The position numbers were made by a program, and so were the translations under genes. A model generated the notes under the pieces. That model did not search any database and was not told where the DNA came from. It saw only the letters and a program-made list of their open reading frames with translations. A stretch of 64,000 nucleotides of DNA from Naganishia liquefaciens (Eukaryota > Basidiomycota > Tremellomycetes > Filobasidiales > Filobasidiaceae). Location of the stretch: the NCBI GenBank assembly GCA_013423385.1, contig BLZA01000048.1, forward strand, positions 1 through 64,000. The letters are read 5' to 3'. Of this stretch, positions 1 to 9,508 are shown one piece after another (the stretch's first letter is position 1; each line of letters opens with the position of its first letter).

Positions 1-76
1 CCCGGAAGTCGTGGACGCTAGGGGTCGCCGCATGGCTGGACGCTAGGGGCGCACCTGCCGCATGGCTGGACGCCGA

Positions 77-96
77 CGTCCCCGCATGCGGGGACG
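77..96. repeat. 20 bp perfect palindrome at the left edge
   Basis: The sequence CGTCCCCGCATGCGGGGACG is its own reverse complement over 20 bases. It lies just downstream of a short direct repeat with the core GCATGGCTGGACGC, seen at about 31-44 and 60-73. The rest of 1-215 shows no reading frame that I can support. This is the 5' flank of the decayed cyclo-ligase gene. Confidence 0.7.
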
Positions 97-215
97 GAGT
101 TGAATACTATTAGGCCGTCCACTTTGCGTTTCCGCTATCGTCGTCGACTCTCTGCACGATTGCAGCGTTCCTTGGTAGTATTCTTTGTTGTCCCCACCCA
201 TTAACCTTCAACCCA

Positions 216-1924
216 TTGTCATCGCCTCCCTACACACTCGAGCGTACCCTCCGCAAAGGCATCCAACAGCGCCTGCGCGCCTTTTATCGCCAAGACGTCG
301 AAAGCCAGTGCAAGTCACGCTCCAGTGTCCACCTACGACCCTGAGCTGAGTCGACACGCCTCGCAGCTCAGCCGATATGGCAGCATCTCAAGGAATCGGC
401 AGTCTTGGAAGATAAGCGTGGGATCGGACGTTACCTGTGTATGCAGGATGGGGAGGCGGGAACGGACGGGATTGCGCGTGAGGTGTTACGTAGTGGTGAG
501 TGTCATGTCTTTCATTCGGTGATGGTAGGGCATGTCTGTCGTGTCATTCAAGTACAAGCGGGGATCTGGCAGGTGATGCGTGGATCCCTGGGATTCCATG
601 GATGTCGTGATACTGTCATAGGATGGACGCAAACGAAAGTTTGGAACGTATGCAATATTCGAACTATTTCTCCGTGCAACGCCCAAGTTCTTCTCAAACA
701 GGGGTTGCCATACCGGAGAGTTCGGCTGCAACGCAGTAGGAGCTGCTTCAGTCATAAGCTGCAGCCGGAAAATGCAGTTCGCACGGGCCGCCACAGTTTA
801 AATGCGTTCAGACCAGCGGTCTGTTTGAGCGAGACGACACAAGACGATACGGGCTTGATGTGTGTGCTTGATATTTTACAGCGGCACGGCGAGAAGCTTG
901 CGTTTGCGGAGAAGCATGTCAGCTCGATCGGGGACATTGCAACTTGGTTATTTTTGATATCCGCTTCGCTCTCACACAACTTCTGTTGATCGCTAGGCAA
1001 GCTGGACAGCCATCCTTCCAGCGGATGCGATTTTCTTGAACATGACAGCTGACCTGGCCGCCCTCTCTCAGAAACGCCGCTCTTCGTACCCATCATTCCC
1101 GTCGCTCCGCCCGCGCCAAGACACACGCCGCCGCTACCAACACACGATCTGCGCATGCTCCGGCTATACTCTAAGCGGGATCTGGAGTCGCTCGCGCGCG
1201 ACAAGTGGGGGATTCCGGACGCTGGGAAGAGTACGGGTGATCTCGACGAGGCTCCGCAGCGATTGAACTGTAAGTCCGGGATTCCAAGCCCCACGCCTCG
1301 ATGCTAACATCAACCAGGCATGTCGGACCCTGCAGCGCCAGTCTACGCCATTCTTGTGCCCGGTGTCTGCTTTGATGCCAAGTCTCAACGGGTACGTCTC
1401 CAGCCTCGTCCACCGCGCTATCAGACTGACTGACCCGACTCACAGCTCGGCCACGGCAAAGGCTAGTGAGACCGGCACATTCAGCGGTACCGGGCATTCG
1501 CCTCGCAGCGCGGCGAAAAGCCACCATTGCTGGGTGCGCCCCCTTGTCATGAATGTTCGTCTCACTGCTAATCTCCCACCCAGTCGCGCTCGCGCTCAGC
1601 CAACAGATGCCGCCCTTTCCGTCAGAAACGGTTGGCGAGCCACAGACGGATCAAGAACGCTTGCGAGCACAGGCGCGCGGATTGACCGAGGTGCCGGTGA
1701 CGGAAGACGATGTCTTGATGGATTGGATCGTCACGGCGGAGGGTATTCGTCGGCGCAGATCCGAGAGGGGAGGGCGACGAGCGGGAGGCCGGAGAGCTGA
1801 CGCGGGGGGATATCAATCTCGTATCTCGCAGACTAGACAACAGAAAATTTATGCATATTTGGTTACCCGCAAAGTAGACAACAGAAAATTTATGCATATT
1901 CAGTTACAAGCAGACTTTCGGTAG
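216..1924 (+). pseudogene. 5-formyltetrahydrofolate cyclo-ligase (MTHFS/FAU1 type), apparently decayed
   Basis: This enzyme family converts 5-formyl-THF to 5,10-methenyl-THF using ATP. The order of matching exons is: an N-terminal piece TLRKGIQQRLRAFYRQDVES (about 246-310); a piece with EDKRGIGRYLCMQDGEAGTD up to 495; LFVPIIPVAPPAP through MLRLYSKRDLESLARDKWGI (from 1072); ILVPGVCFDAKSQR (about 1345-1390); then LGHGKG; and the tail LTEVPVTEDDVLMDWIVTAEG. Splice sites for these are recognisable, including a 576 bp intron at 496-1071. Two features suggest a broken gene. The position expected to carry ATG reads TTG (216). The invariant substrate-loop motif GYYD is encoded as GGC TAG TGA GAC, so both tyrosines are stop codons. 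The frame downstream still reads as good family sequence, which suggests recent decay or a sequencing error. The end at 1924 is the first stop in the terminal frame. Confidence 0.65.
1834..1907 (+). repeat. Two-copy direct repeat, 33 bp unit, 41 bp period
   Basis: The unit TAGACAACAGAAAATTTATG plus 13 bases occurs at 1834-1866 and again at 1875-1907, with about two differences. It lies in the 3' end of the cyclo-ligase frame and would add an unusual C-terminal tail. It is AT-rich compared with its surroundings. Confidence 0.75.
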
Positions 1925-3289
1925 AGTGGTTCGAATACAACGTCGCCAAGGCATGCTTGAACAGCTTCAGGGGTGTGTGCGTATCAGAGAACCAAGCTCG
2001 GCCGTAGGGCAGCGGATGCTGGTGTATCGACCCAAGTGTGCGCGCCGTGTCTCTCTCAAAGGTCTCGAGGTCTTTGCAGAGGCTGACCTTTGTAGCGTTT
2101 CGCGTCAATTGACGATGCTCGATAAACTAATGCTCGTCGAGCGCATGCAGCCGCGACCGGCCGGAGCTGCGCCTAACCTGGCGGAGATACCGCATTATCA
2201 AAGCCATCTCCCATCGGCAACCGCACGCGCCCCACCCGCGTCATTCCGCACTGCTGCTCCTCCCCGGCCGCCTCGTTGCCAGAATACTGCACCCACAAAC
2301 ACCGCACACGGGGCCCGCCCAACTCGCCTGATCCATCCGCTCGTGCCTCGCTCGTGACCGGCACCCTGCGCCACCTCGGTCGGATTCCACTGCGCGAGAT
2401 TCGACATCGTCATCCGCGCGACTTCATCCGCGTCGTCGCGCGGATGGCCCTTGCGGCGCTCGGCATCACGCTGCGCAAAGTAGTCGAGGTGTGTGGAGCG
2501 CAGCGTCGTGTAGTCCGCAACGGATGAGGGCAACAGTGGCGCAGTAATCGTTGATGATGGGTGTGGCGTCGTACAGTCGCCGCGGTCGTACGGGCAGTCG
2601 ACGTGTACGTGGTAAAGACGTGGTGGATCAGATGGTCTGGCGCCCAAGATGATCGGGTTGTACGGGGGGGACCACAGTCGTGGGGTTGGAAATCCGGCGA
2701 GGTCCTCCGAGGGGGAAGGAGGAACGTGGCCGTGTGCTGAATATGATATGGCGGTTGGCAAAGAGAACGAATGCAAGACTCGGCAGGCGTGAGGCTCGAT
2801 TGACGCAAGGCATGACTGCCGTACCTCGATCCACGTTCCAGCACGTCCTCTTCGCCCTGTCGCCACTTAGCCATCCCCCCCCCCTCGAGCCATACCGTAC
2901 CACCTCGCGCAGTTCGGTCCCCCACCCATTTCCTTGCCCTCGATCTCGGACGAGATCCCAATAGGACGAGCGGGAATCAAGGATGACGACCTCACCCAGT
3001 CGACGACTCATTGTCCTCCCTCCCTAAACGCCCGGCTATGAATCCATCCTCCGACTCGACGCTCGACTGGTTTTGGATCGACTGGTTCGCATCGACTGTT
3101 TTCCCGGCGGAGCGGACGCAGAGTGGTGTTCAGGCCGGCGAGGCGGGGTTGCCGGTGTCGTGCGGTCGTGGCGAGATGGCTACCGATGGGGGATGGCGAG
3201 ATGCGGTGGGGAAAGAGGTTACTGGTGATACCTCGGGGACCGAGCCAAACGATGTACCCTTTGGCATATTCTGCGTCAATCACATACAA
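1890..3289 (-). CDS. Unrecognised multi-exon gene, approximate limits
   Basis: Several stretches on the minus strand read like real protein and are separated by plausible splice sites, but I do not recognise the family. They are: MYVIDAEYAKGYIVWLGPRG from 3289; LGEVVILDSRSSYWDLVRDR around 2995; PPRLYHVHVDCPYDRGDC around 2620; a basic/acidic stretch HLDYFAQRDAERRKGHPRDD followed by NLAQWNPTEVAQ around 2480-2360; and a last exon LGSIHQHPLPYGRAWFSDTH ending with a stop at 1890. The exon joins are not settled and the gene may itself be damaged. Its tail would overlap the convergent cyclo-ligase frame by about 35 bases. No domain assignment is offered. Confidence 0.3.
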
Positions 3290-3344
3290 CCCCGCCCCCC
3301 CCCCTCGTAAACCGACTCACTTTACCCTAACCCCTCAGCGCCCA

Positions 3345-3769
3345 TCAAAAATCCTCGAGCCTGTAGACATCCACCACAACCTCTTCATACGGATGCACTT
3401 TCCTGATCCTCTCCACCGCCTGCCTCACCACCTCCCTGCCCACGGCCGTTATCTCGATTTTCACCTCTTGCACAACTTCTTCCACCCCCGGCTTCCCGAT
3501 CGCGGGGTTTGCTTGGGCGTTGGGCGTGAAACAGCTCGTCCCGGAGGAGGTGAAGGCGACACGGGTGTACTGGCCTATTGTCCCCGCCCCAACGGCGAAC
3601 GCTGAACCCTCCGAGTCAGCGAAAAAAAAAAAAAGAAAAACACAGAGAACCGAAAACGGGACGGGAAACCCGTGCGATGGGCGAGGGCACGGGACGTACC
3701 TGCTTCCCTGACGTTCTCGGCGTGGTCGACGGGCACATACACAATGATCTTGAACTTGTCTCCTGACAT
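3345..3769 (-). CDS. NIF3/YqfO-like small alpha-beta barrel protein
   Basis: Exons 3769-3700 and 3601-3345 join to a 108-residue protein; the lengths sum to 109 codons including the stop. It starts MSGDKFKIIVYVPVDHAENV and continues with AAFAVGAGTIGQYTRVAFTS, ending KVHPYEEVVVDVYRLEDF. This is the stand-alone version of the domain inserted in NIF3/YqfO proteins, a CutA-like fold with the conserved GAG-IG-Y and HPYEE motifs. The family is widespread and its biochemical role is poorly defined. The 98 bp intron has a pure A run on the plus strand, that is, a T-rich polypyrimidine tract. The start is chosen at the ATG directly before the conserved first strand. No signal peptide is visible. Confidence 0.85.
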
Positions 3770-4467
3770 TGACGTTGGACCGGACGGACGGTTGGGCTGA
3801 TGACGAGCGAACGGCAAATCGAGGAGTCGGGGAGATTGGAACTCGAATGTACAAACGACGAATGCCAGCGGTGCGCGCTCGCACGTCATCCTTCATCCGC
3901 GCGTCCTCCATTTCGCAGCGCCTCGTCGCACTGTGGTGCACCGGGTAGGAAACGTTCAGGCCTCCTGCGTGCCCATCGTGCATCTCAAGATTAGCCCCGG
4001 GTTCGGTGTGGGAAAGGCCAATCAAGGGCCAAGCAAGTGTTGCCGACCCTACCCAAAGGGCCCGTCAAGATTCGAGCATCTTTTTCCCGCGTGTGCCTTT
4101 GTGTGTGGGGCAAACGAGGGAACACCCTCTTGTCAGGCTTGTCCCAGTGCGTGTCCCACCATGCATTCCATGACCACCCGTTCGTCGAGGACCTCGCAGC
4201 GCAAAGCACGGATCGCACGCGCGGGGGTGGCTCACCCGAGATGGATGCGCGCGGGCGTGCGGAGAGATACCCTCGTGCGAGCGAGTCTGTTCTGATGAGG
4301 CGAGGCGATGGTGTACAAGCGTGTCCATAGAGGTGGGTTTGGTGTTCATACGGCGTCAAACATGCACCACGAGAAGTCTCTCTCTACTTTGCCATTGATC
4401 CACCTGAACCCGGCTCGTGACTTTTTCCCCTTCAACACCGCGTCCGCGCAAGATTGAGGATCTCCAT
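3770..4467. other. Intergenic, no supported gene
   Basis: A GC-rich spacer between the NIF3-like gene and the first member of the intronless family. The reading frames here lack protein-like composition. I see no RNA gene. Confidence 0.5.
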
Positions 4468-5007
4468 CTACACTCTATCTCCAGATCCCAAATATTCCTC
4501 CAAGGCTTGCTGCAATTGATCGTCAAAAGACTTCCACCCAGTCCCGCCTGTCATCATCGGCCACCAATCCCCAAGTCCTGTGTGCTGCTCATCTGCAGTC
4601 CCCACAGACGCCAGCAGCTTCGGCCAGGCTTCAGACCAGAGCTTCCAGAACGATAAGACGTCGCCTGGAGAGACTATTACAGACTCAGGGCCCCATTCCC
4701 ACTTTCGTCCGCTGATCTCACATCCAGTGTAAAGGTTCAATATCACACCCTCTGGCGTTTCATCTTTGCTTTTCGTCATTTTGAAGGTCACTGTGTATCC
4801 ATCTCGCAGAGTCGTCTTTCCTGCCCACTCATGAGGGGTTGCCGAGATAGGGGAAAAGACCGGTCGATATGGATCAGCTGGATCAGATTCTTTTCCCCCA
4901 GATGAGGCAATACTAGGAGGACGTGAAGTAAGACAGCTTTCCGGAATCTCCTGTCCTGCCATGTAGCTGAAGCCTACGTATGACATGGTGCCTGGCTGCA
5001 TGTCCAA
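4468..5007 (-). CDS. Intronless lineage-specific protein, copy A (paralog of 14887-15498)
   Basis: A 179-residue unrecognised protein without signal peptide or membrane segment. It has a Ser/Pro-rich N-terminus, a central block (DGYTVTFKMTKSKDETPEGV to the motif SEAWPKLLASVGTADEQH) and a short C-terminal helix ending QQALEEYLGSG. The central block is almost identical to copy B at 14887-15498 while the ends are much more diverged. Copy B starts further upstream with MSNTGNSPS. The matching ATG in copy A (about 5070) is followed by a one-base length difference that shifts the frame, so copy A probably starts at an internal ATG: 5007, or 4986 (MSYVGF), which lines up with an internal Met of copy B. 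The W-x-x-LL...DEQ motif links it to the proteins at 37942-38637 and 39092-39727. Confidence 0.65.
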   Translation of the reverse strand: MDMQPGTMSYVGFSYMAGQEIPESCLTSRPPSIASSGGKESDPADPYRPVFSPISATPHEWAGKTTLRDGYTVTFKMTKSKDETPEGVILNLYTGCEISGRKWEWGPESVIVSPGDVLSFWKLWSEAWPKLLASVGTADEQHTGLGDWWPMMTGGTGWKSFDDQLQQALEEYLGSGDRV

Positions 5008-6062
5008 AGAAGCAACTCCATCGCTGATAGCTCTTGGTGAGTCGGAAAAGGAGTGTTGCCGGTGTTGAACATCTTTTGGTACCTTGCTCCGTCGGACCGT
5101 GTGGCTTAGCGTGGCAGAAAGGACTACAGAGTCTTGACAGGTGCCACTGGACGAGCTAGTGCAGTCACCTTTCTCGCCCCGGTTTCGCTCGATCAGAGGT
5201 TGTCATTCATACCTTACATTGTCAAGTATGAAGGAGCGTTCATTTGATCTCGAATATCCCAAGGCGGTGGCAAATGGTCGCAAGGGTGACACGTCCAGAT
5301 AGATGCGAGCCCTTGAGAAGCGGTGACGAATCGCCTCAAGGGCCGAGCCCCGAATGGACCCACCAGGGTGCCGATGATAGCTGCAAGGTACTTACCAAGT
5401 TGCGCCTCCAAAGCGACCAAGTTTTTCGTTTCGACCGCCTTTGATGTGTCGTTTCTTCGGTCGGGTGTGCACCGGTTCCCCCAGCGTCGCTAGTGTCCGC
5501 CTCGCGGTAAGTCCGGAATCATGCTGTTTGCCATATTCCATGACGTTGCGAAACAACTATTGTCTTGCGCCCTGACCTTCACCTTCACCTTGCCCGCGCC
5601 TCGGCATGAGATTGCCAGATCCCTACATGCATGCCTACTCATCTAGTCTTGCTCTTGCGTTTGGAGAAAGACGAGCACCAGGTACACATACATGCGAGGC
5701 AGGACAGTCGAAAGTGTGGGCATCTGATGGCTCTCAAGCACCAATCGCCCAAGCGAGTGACCCGAGACGCGAGCGGGCGGGAATATCCTTGTGCGAACAA
5801 GTTTGTTTTGAAACGGAGGCGGCGAGGTACTGCAAGGCATACCTCGAGGTGGTTTTGGATTCTCGAGGGCAACGGCTTCTTGCTCGACTGTTGATGCTTG
5901 GGCGCCCCCACAATCTTGCGCATTTTCAGGCGGTTCTTTTACCATACAATTTGAAAACCCTCCAGCGTCGAATTCACACCAGAGTTCTTCATCTAGCCAC
6001 TTTTACACCTGACCCCGCTGTTCAAGTATTTTCTTCCAGAGCCGTGACGTGACGGCCACAAT
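5008..6062. repeat. Duplicated 5' flank of copy A, then spacer
   Basis: From about 5010 to about 5590 this region matches, with many small changes, the 5' flank of copy B (about 15500-16020). Shared stretches include CAGTCACCTTTCTCGCCCCG, TGCACCGGTTCCC and ATGCTGTTTGCCATAT. The duplicated unit is therefore about 1.1 kb and includes the promoter region. From 5590 to 6062, before the GH127 stop, I see nothing supportable. Confidence 0.65.
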
Positions 6063-8806
6063 CTACTCGCCCAAACCATTCACGCTCGCCGCCGCCCTGT
6101 CCGCCCTCGCAAACGACGTCCTGACACGACCCGATCCGCCCCTATTGGCCCTCGCAAACCACGGAACGAGCGTCAGCGTCCCATCCAGCGGTTTCCACCG
6201 CCTCGCAGGTTCCCCCTCTGAGACAACCCTATACGCCCCACGATTGCTTGCCTCGAGCGCATACAGCCCGCCCGTCCTCATCTTCAGCCCGACCATGCGG
6301 ATCCCGGCAATCTCTACCTCGTGGTCATCAAACCGCGCACCCTCTACCACGCCGACGTGTTCAAAGTGCGGATACTTGGTATCGAGCGGGGCGTTGTCGA
6401 TTCCCTCGGCGACGTAGACGATCGGGCCGCGGGTGACGGTCAGCGTGTCTTGCCTGGTGTCGGGATGGGGCGAGAGCAGGCGCACGGGCATGGAAAAGGT
6501 CATGTTGAAAGTCGAGGTTGACGGCGACAAGATGCTCGCGTAACCGTTATCGGGCGGGGACGATTCTGCCGATATCTACGGAGGGCGGCCGTCAGGTCGA
6601 ACGTCGTCTCAGGGGGGATCCATGCTCACCTTGACATCCTCCGCGTATTCGGGCACGGGCACCTGGACCTTCCACTGCCACCCCTGCGGAGCCTCGAGCT
6701 GCCATTCGGTCACGCCCGTCCACGGCATCTCGGAGCGCATACAGACCCGCGCTGTGCCGCCCGGCAAGTCGATCGTCCTGGTCGCCGATATAAACAGGTA
6801 GACGTCGAGGTGGATCGTCTTTTCGGCTTCGTCGACGTCCACGCGCCACGTGTATCCTCCCAGCATACCGAGCGTGCGCGACAAATTGGGCGGACAACAA
6901 CACACTACGCGACGTTATCAGCCCAACATCATCGCCCGCCACATCGAACCTACCCTCGAACCAGTCCTGCCTGATAGCCGTCTCGTCACCCCACGTCGCC
7001 AACTTGTTGGCATAGCTAAACGCCCGACCGTCCAGGCTACCCCCACCCAGCACGGCATTCAATAAACACCGCTCGACCGTGTCGCGCACCTTGCCATCCA
7101 CGCTGTGCGAAAGGATTCGCTCGCCCGTCATCATGGCGGCGATTGACGCACACGTTTCGGCGTAGCATCCCCCTTCGCCCGTCGACTGTGGCAAGTGATG
7201 AGGAATCGGCGAAAAGCCTTCAAACTGCGAACGGGGGGCTTGTCAGAGGAATCACCATCGTCTGCGCGCGCCTGCCCCCCCCAACTCACCCTCGGTTCGG
7301 ACCCTAGCCCGCCCGTGACATACATCTTGTTATCCACCGCATCAGCAAACAATCGCTTGGCGTCGTCAAGATATGCCCCGCCCAGGTCGGCCGCCGCGGT
7401 GGTCAGGTACAATGCGCGAACCGAGTGTCCGAGGATCGTTTGTTGTTCGTGCAGGGGCAGGTGGGACTGGTTGTAGCTGCGGTGCCTGTTGCATCAGCCC
7501 GGACAACGGCGGACATTCCCCCGGATCCGGATTCGGATTCGGATCCTCCCGTCCCTTGCTTACCTCTGGTCCTCGAGTGAATCCATCGTATGGTAGACCC
7601 ACGGATCGTCCCTAACCTTGGCCTCATACACAAAATAATGGTCCCCCTCCTGATCCTCCCTCTTGACCCCCCTCGCACCCACCAACCACTCGGCAAAATC
7701 CTTGTGCCGAGGATCCCGCGTGACGGCATACAACCGCACCACGGCGAGCTCGAGCTCCGGGTGACCTGGGTAGGCGTGCATTTGGCCCGGGTTGGGACCG
7801 ATGTGCTTCATGAGGCAGTCAATGTACTGCCGCGCAGCGCAGACTGTTAGGAAAGGGCGCGGCGATGACTTTCCGGGGGGACGTACCTTGATCATGATAT
7901 CGAGGAATCGACGTGATCCGGTGTACTGATGATGTGCGAGCGCGCCTTCCAACAGATGCCCGGCATTGTCTACATTGTCTCTTTCAGTCCTCGTGGTCGA
8001 CCCCTTGTCGGCCCGCCACTCACACATCTCATGCATGTCTCTGAAATTCTTGAACCGCCCTGCCGGATCCACCACGGTGAAATAAATATTCAGGTATCCA
8101 TCAGGTTGCTGAGCGGATTCCATCAGATCCACGAGGTGGTCGATGGCCGTTTCGTATTCTTTCCGGTGCGGGATAGATGCGGTATCGTCGGAGAGAAAGT
8201 ATGAAGCGGCTTCGATCCTGTTGCGCCGAGTCGAGGTATCAGCGTGCGCGCGTAGAGAAATGCAGGACCGGTTTGATGACTTGCCATTTCCCGACATCCG
8301 ATTCCCAAAACAGCGACGGAGGAATTCCATCAGCCTAGACAATAATAGAACGTCAGAGTCCAGCATTCCCCCCTCCCCACGCCTACCTCGCACTCACCCT
8401 CGTCCTCGCCCCCTCCAACTTCCTCACCCCATAGACCTCCCTCCACTTTAAATCAAACGCCTCATAACTCCCCTGCCGACGCATCTGCTCCAACTGCGTA
8501 CGCAACACCTCGTTGGCGTACAATTGTCGAAGCTTGCCCCAGAATGAATCCGGGGCGATGGCTGCAAAAGATGAGCGTTGGTTTATAAAGGCGTGGCAGG
8601 GGGAGGGGGGACGTACTGGTTTCGATGTGGGTGCGCTGTGGATGAGGACGGACACGGGCCATGGTTGCATGACCCGACTCGACCTGCCCAGAATCCATGA
8701 GCGACGGTCGAGGGTATATAACTTGCGCTCGGTTGAATGCTTCCCCGCGGATACCCCGCACTGGAATTGCATCCGCCGCCTCCACCTTTGCCTGGATGGC
8801 ATTCAA
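6063..8806 (-). CDS. GH127 beta-L-arabinofuranosidase (DUF1680), multi-exon
   Basis: This glycoside hydrolase family releases L-arabinofuranose from beta-linked arabino-oligosaccharides. About ten exons can be followed. In order they give QVIYPRPSLMDSGQVESGHA (from the ATG at 8806); APDSFWGKLRQLYANEVL; DGIPPSLFWESDVGKW; IEAASYFLSDDTASIPHRKE; ESAQQPDGYLNIYF; GHLLEGALAHHQYTGSRRFL; GPNPGQMHAYPGHPELELAV; DAVDNKMYVTGGLGSEPR; STGEGGCYAETCASIAAMMT; VCCCPPNLSRTLGMLGGY; and the beta-rich C-terminus. In characterised GH127 enzymes the Glu and Cys of the E-x-C motif and a Cys pair bind zinc and supply the nucleophile. Here they appear as YAETC and CCPPN. No clear signal peptide is seen, which suggests intracellular action on imported sugars. 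The intron at 8284-8218 has a GC donor. Gene neighbours are a regulator and a sugar transporter. Confidence 0.88.
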
Positions 8807-9508
8807 TCACCTCGAGCTTTCTCCGCGCGGCTACGCGGTCCTCTTTCATAATTAGTCGTTTGATGCCCCCGTCCGCCATTTGCGTCTGCCACTTGGCTTG
8901 CGAGCAGAGGCAGAACGAACAGCAGTCGTGGCAACGCGGCCGGGCGGACTTGATTTGATGCGATGGCCCCGACGTACATTTGGTATTGTGCCGGACAGGT
9001 CAAAAGTGACAAAACGCTCCAACCTGATGTTCTGCAAGTTTGACTGTCGAAATCGGATCAGACTCTGCCAGATAATCAGATGACTCCCCTCGAGGAGTAT
9101 CCGTTCATTGTTCCGGAGTTTCGGATCAGGTCAAGATCTGCTTTCGCACGGCAACCTTGAGGCTGTAATTTGAATCAACTTTGCCTGAACTTGGCTCCGG
9201 ACCAAGTTGTGAGAGATAGTGCTTTTTTACGATGAGGACATAATTTCGAGCAAAAGATGCAATACAGCGGGACCGCGAGGCAAGCCCAAAATGTATGAAA
9301 CAGAGGAGTCAAGACTGTCGATAGCTGATTCATCTACGATCTATTACTGCTTTTTTGCTCTCGGGCGCAGAATCGACAAGACATCCCCCAGCTTGCCCAG
9401 GCAATTCAGTTCCGATATGCCCCCCTCAATACAGTCATTTAGCGCTCCGAATCCCCCCTGCCCACCCCTGTCCGTCCGGGCTGTACCGAGCCACCCCAGC
9501 CCGTTGCG
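8807..9508. other. Intergenic between GH127 and its neighbouring regulator
   Basis: About 700 bases holding the GH127 promoter and the 3' end of the regulator. It turns AT-richer around 9080-9360. I see no supported gene or RNA. Confidence 0.5.
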
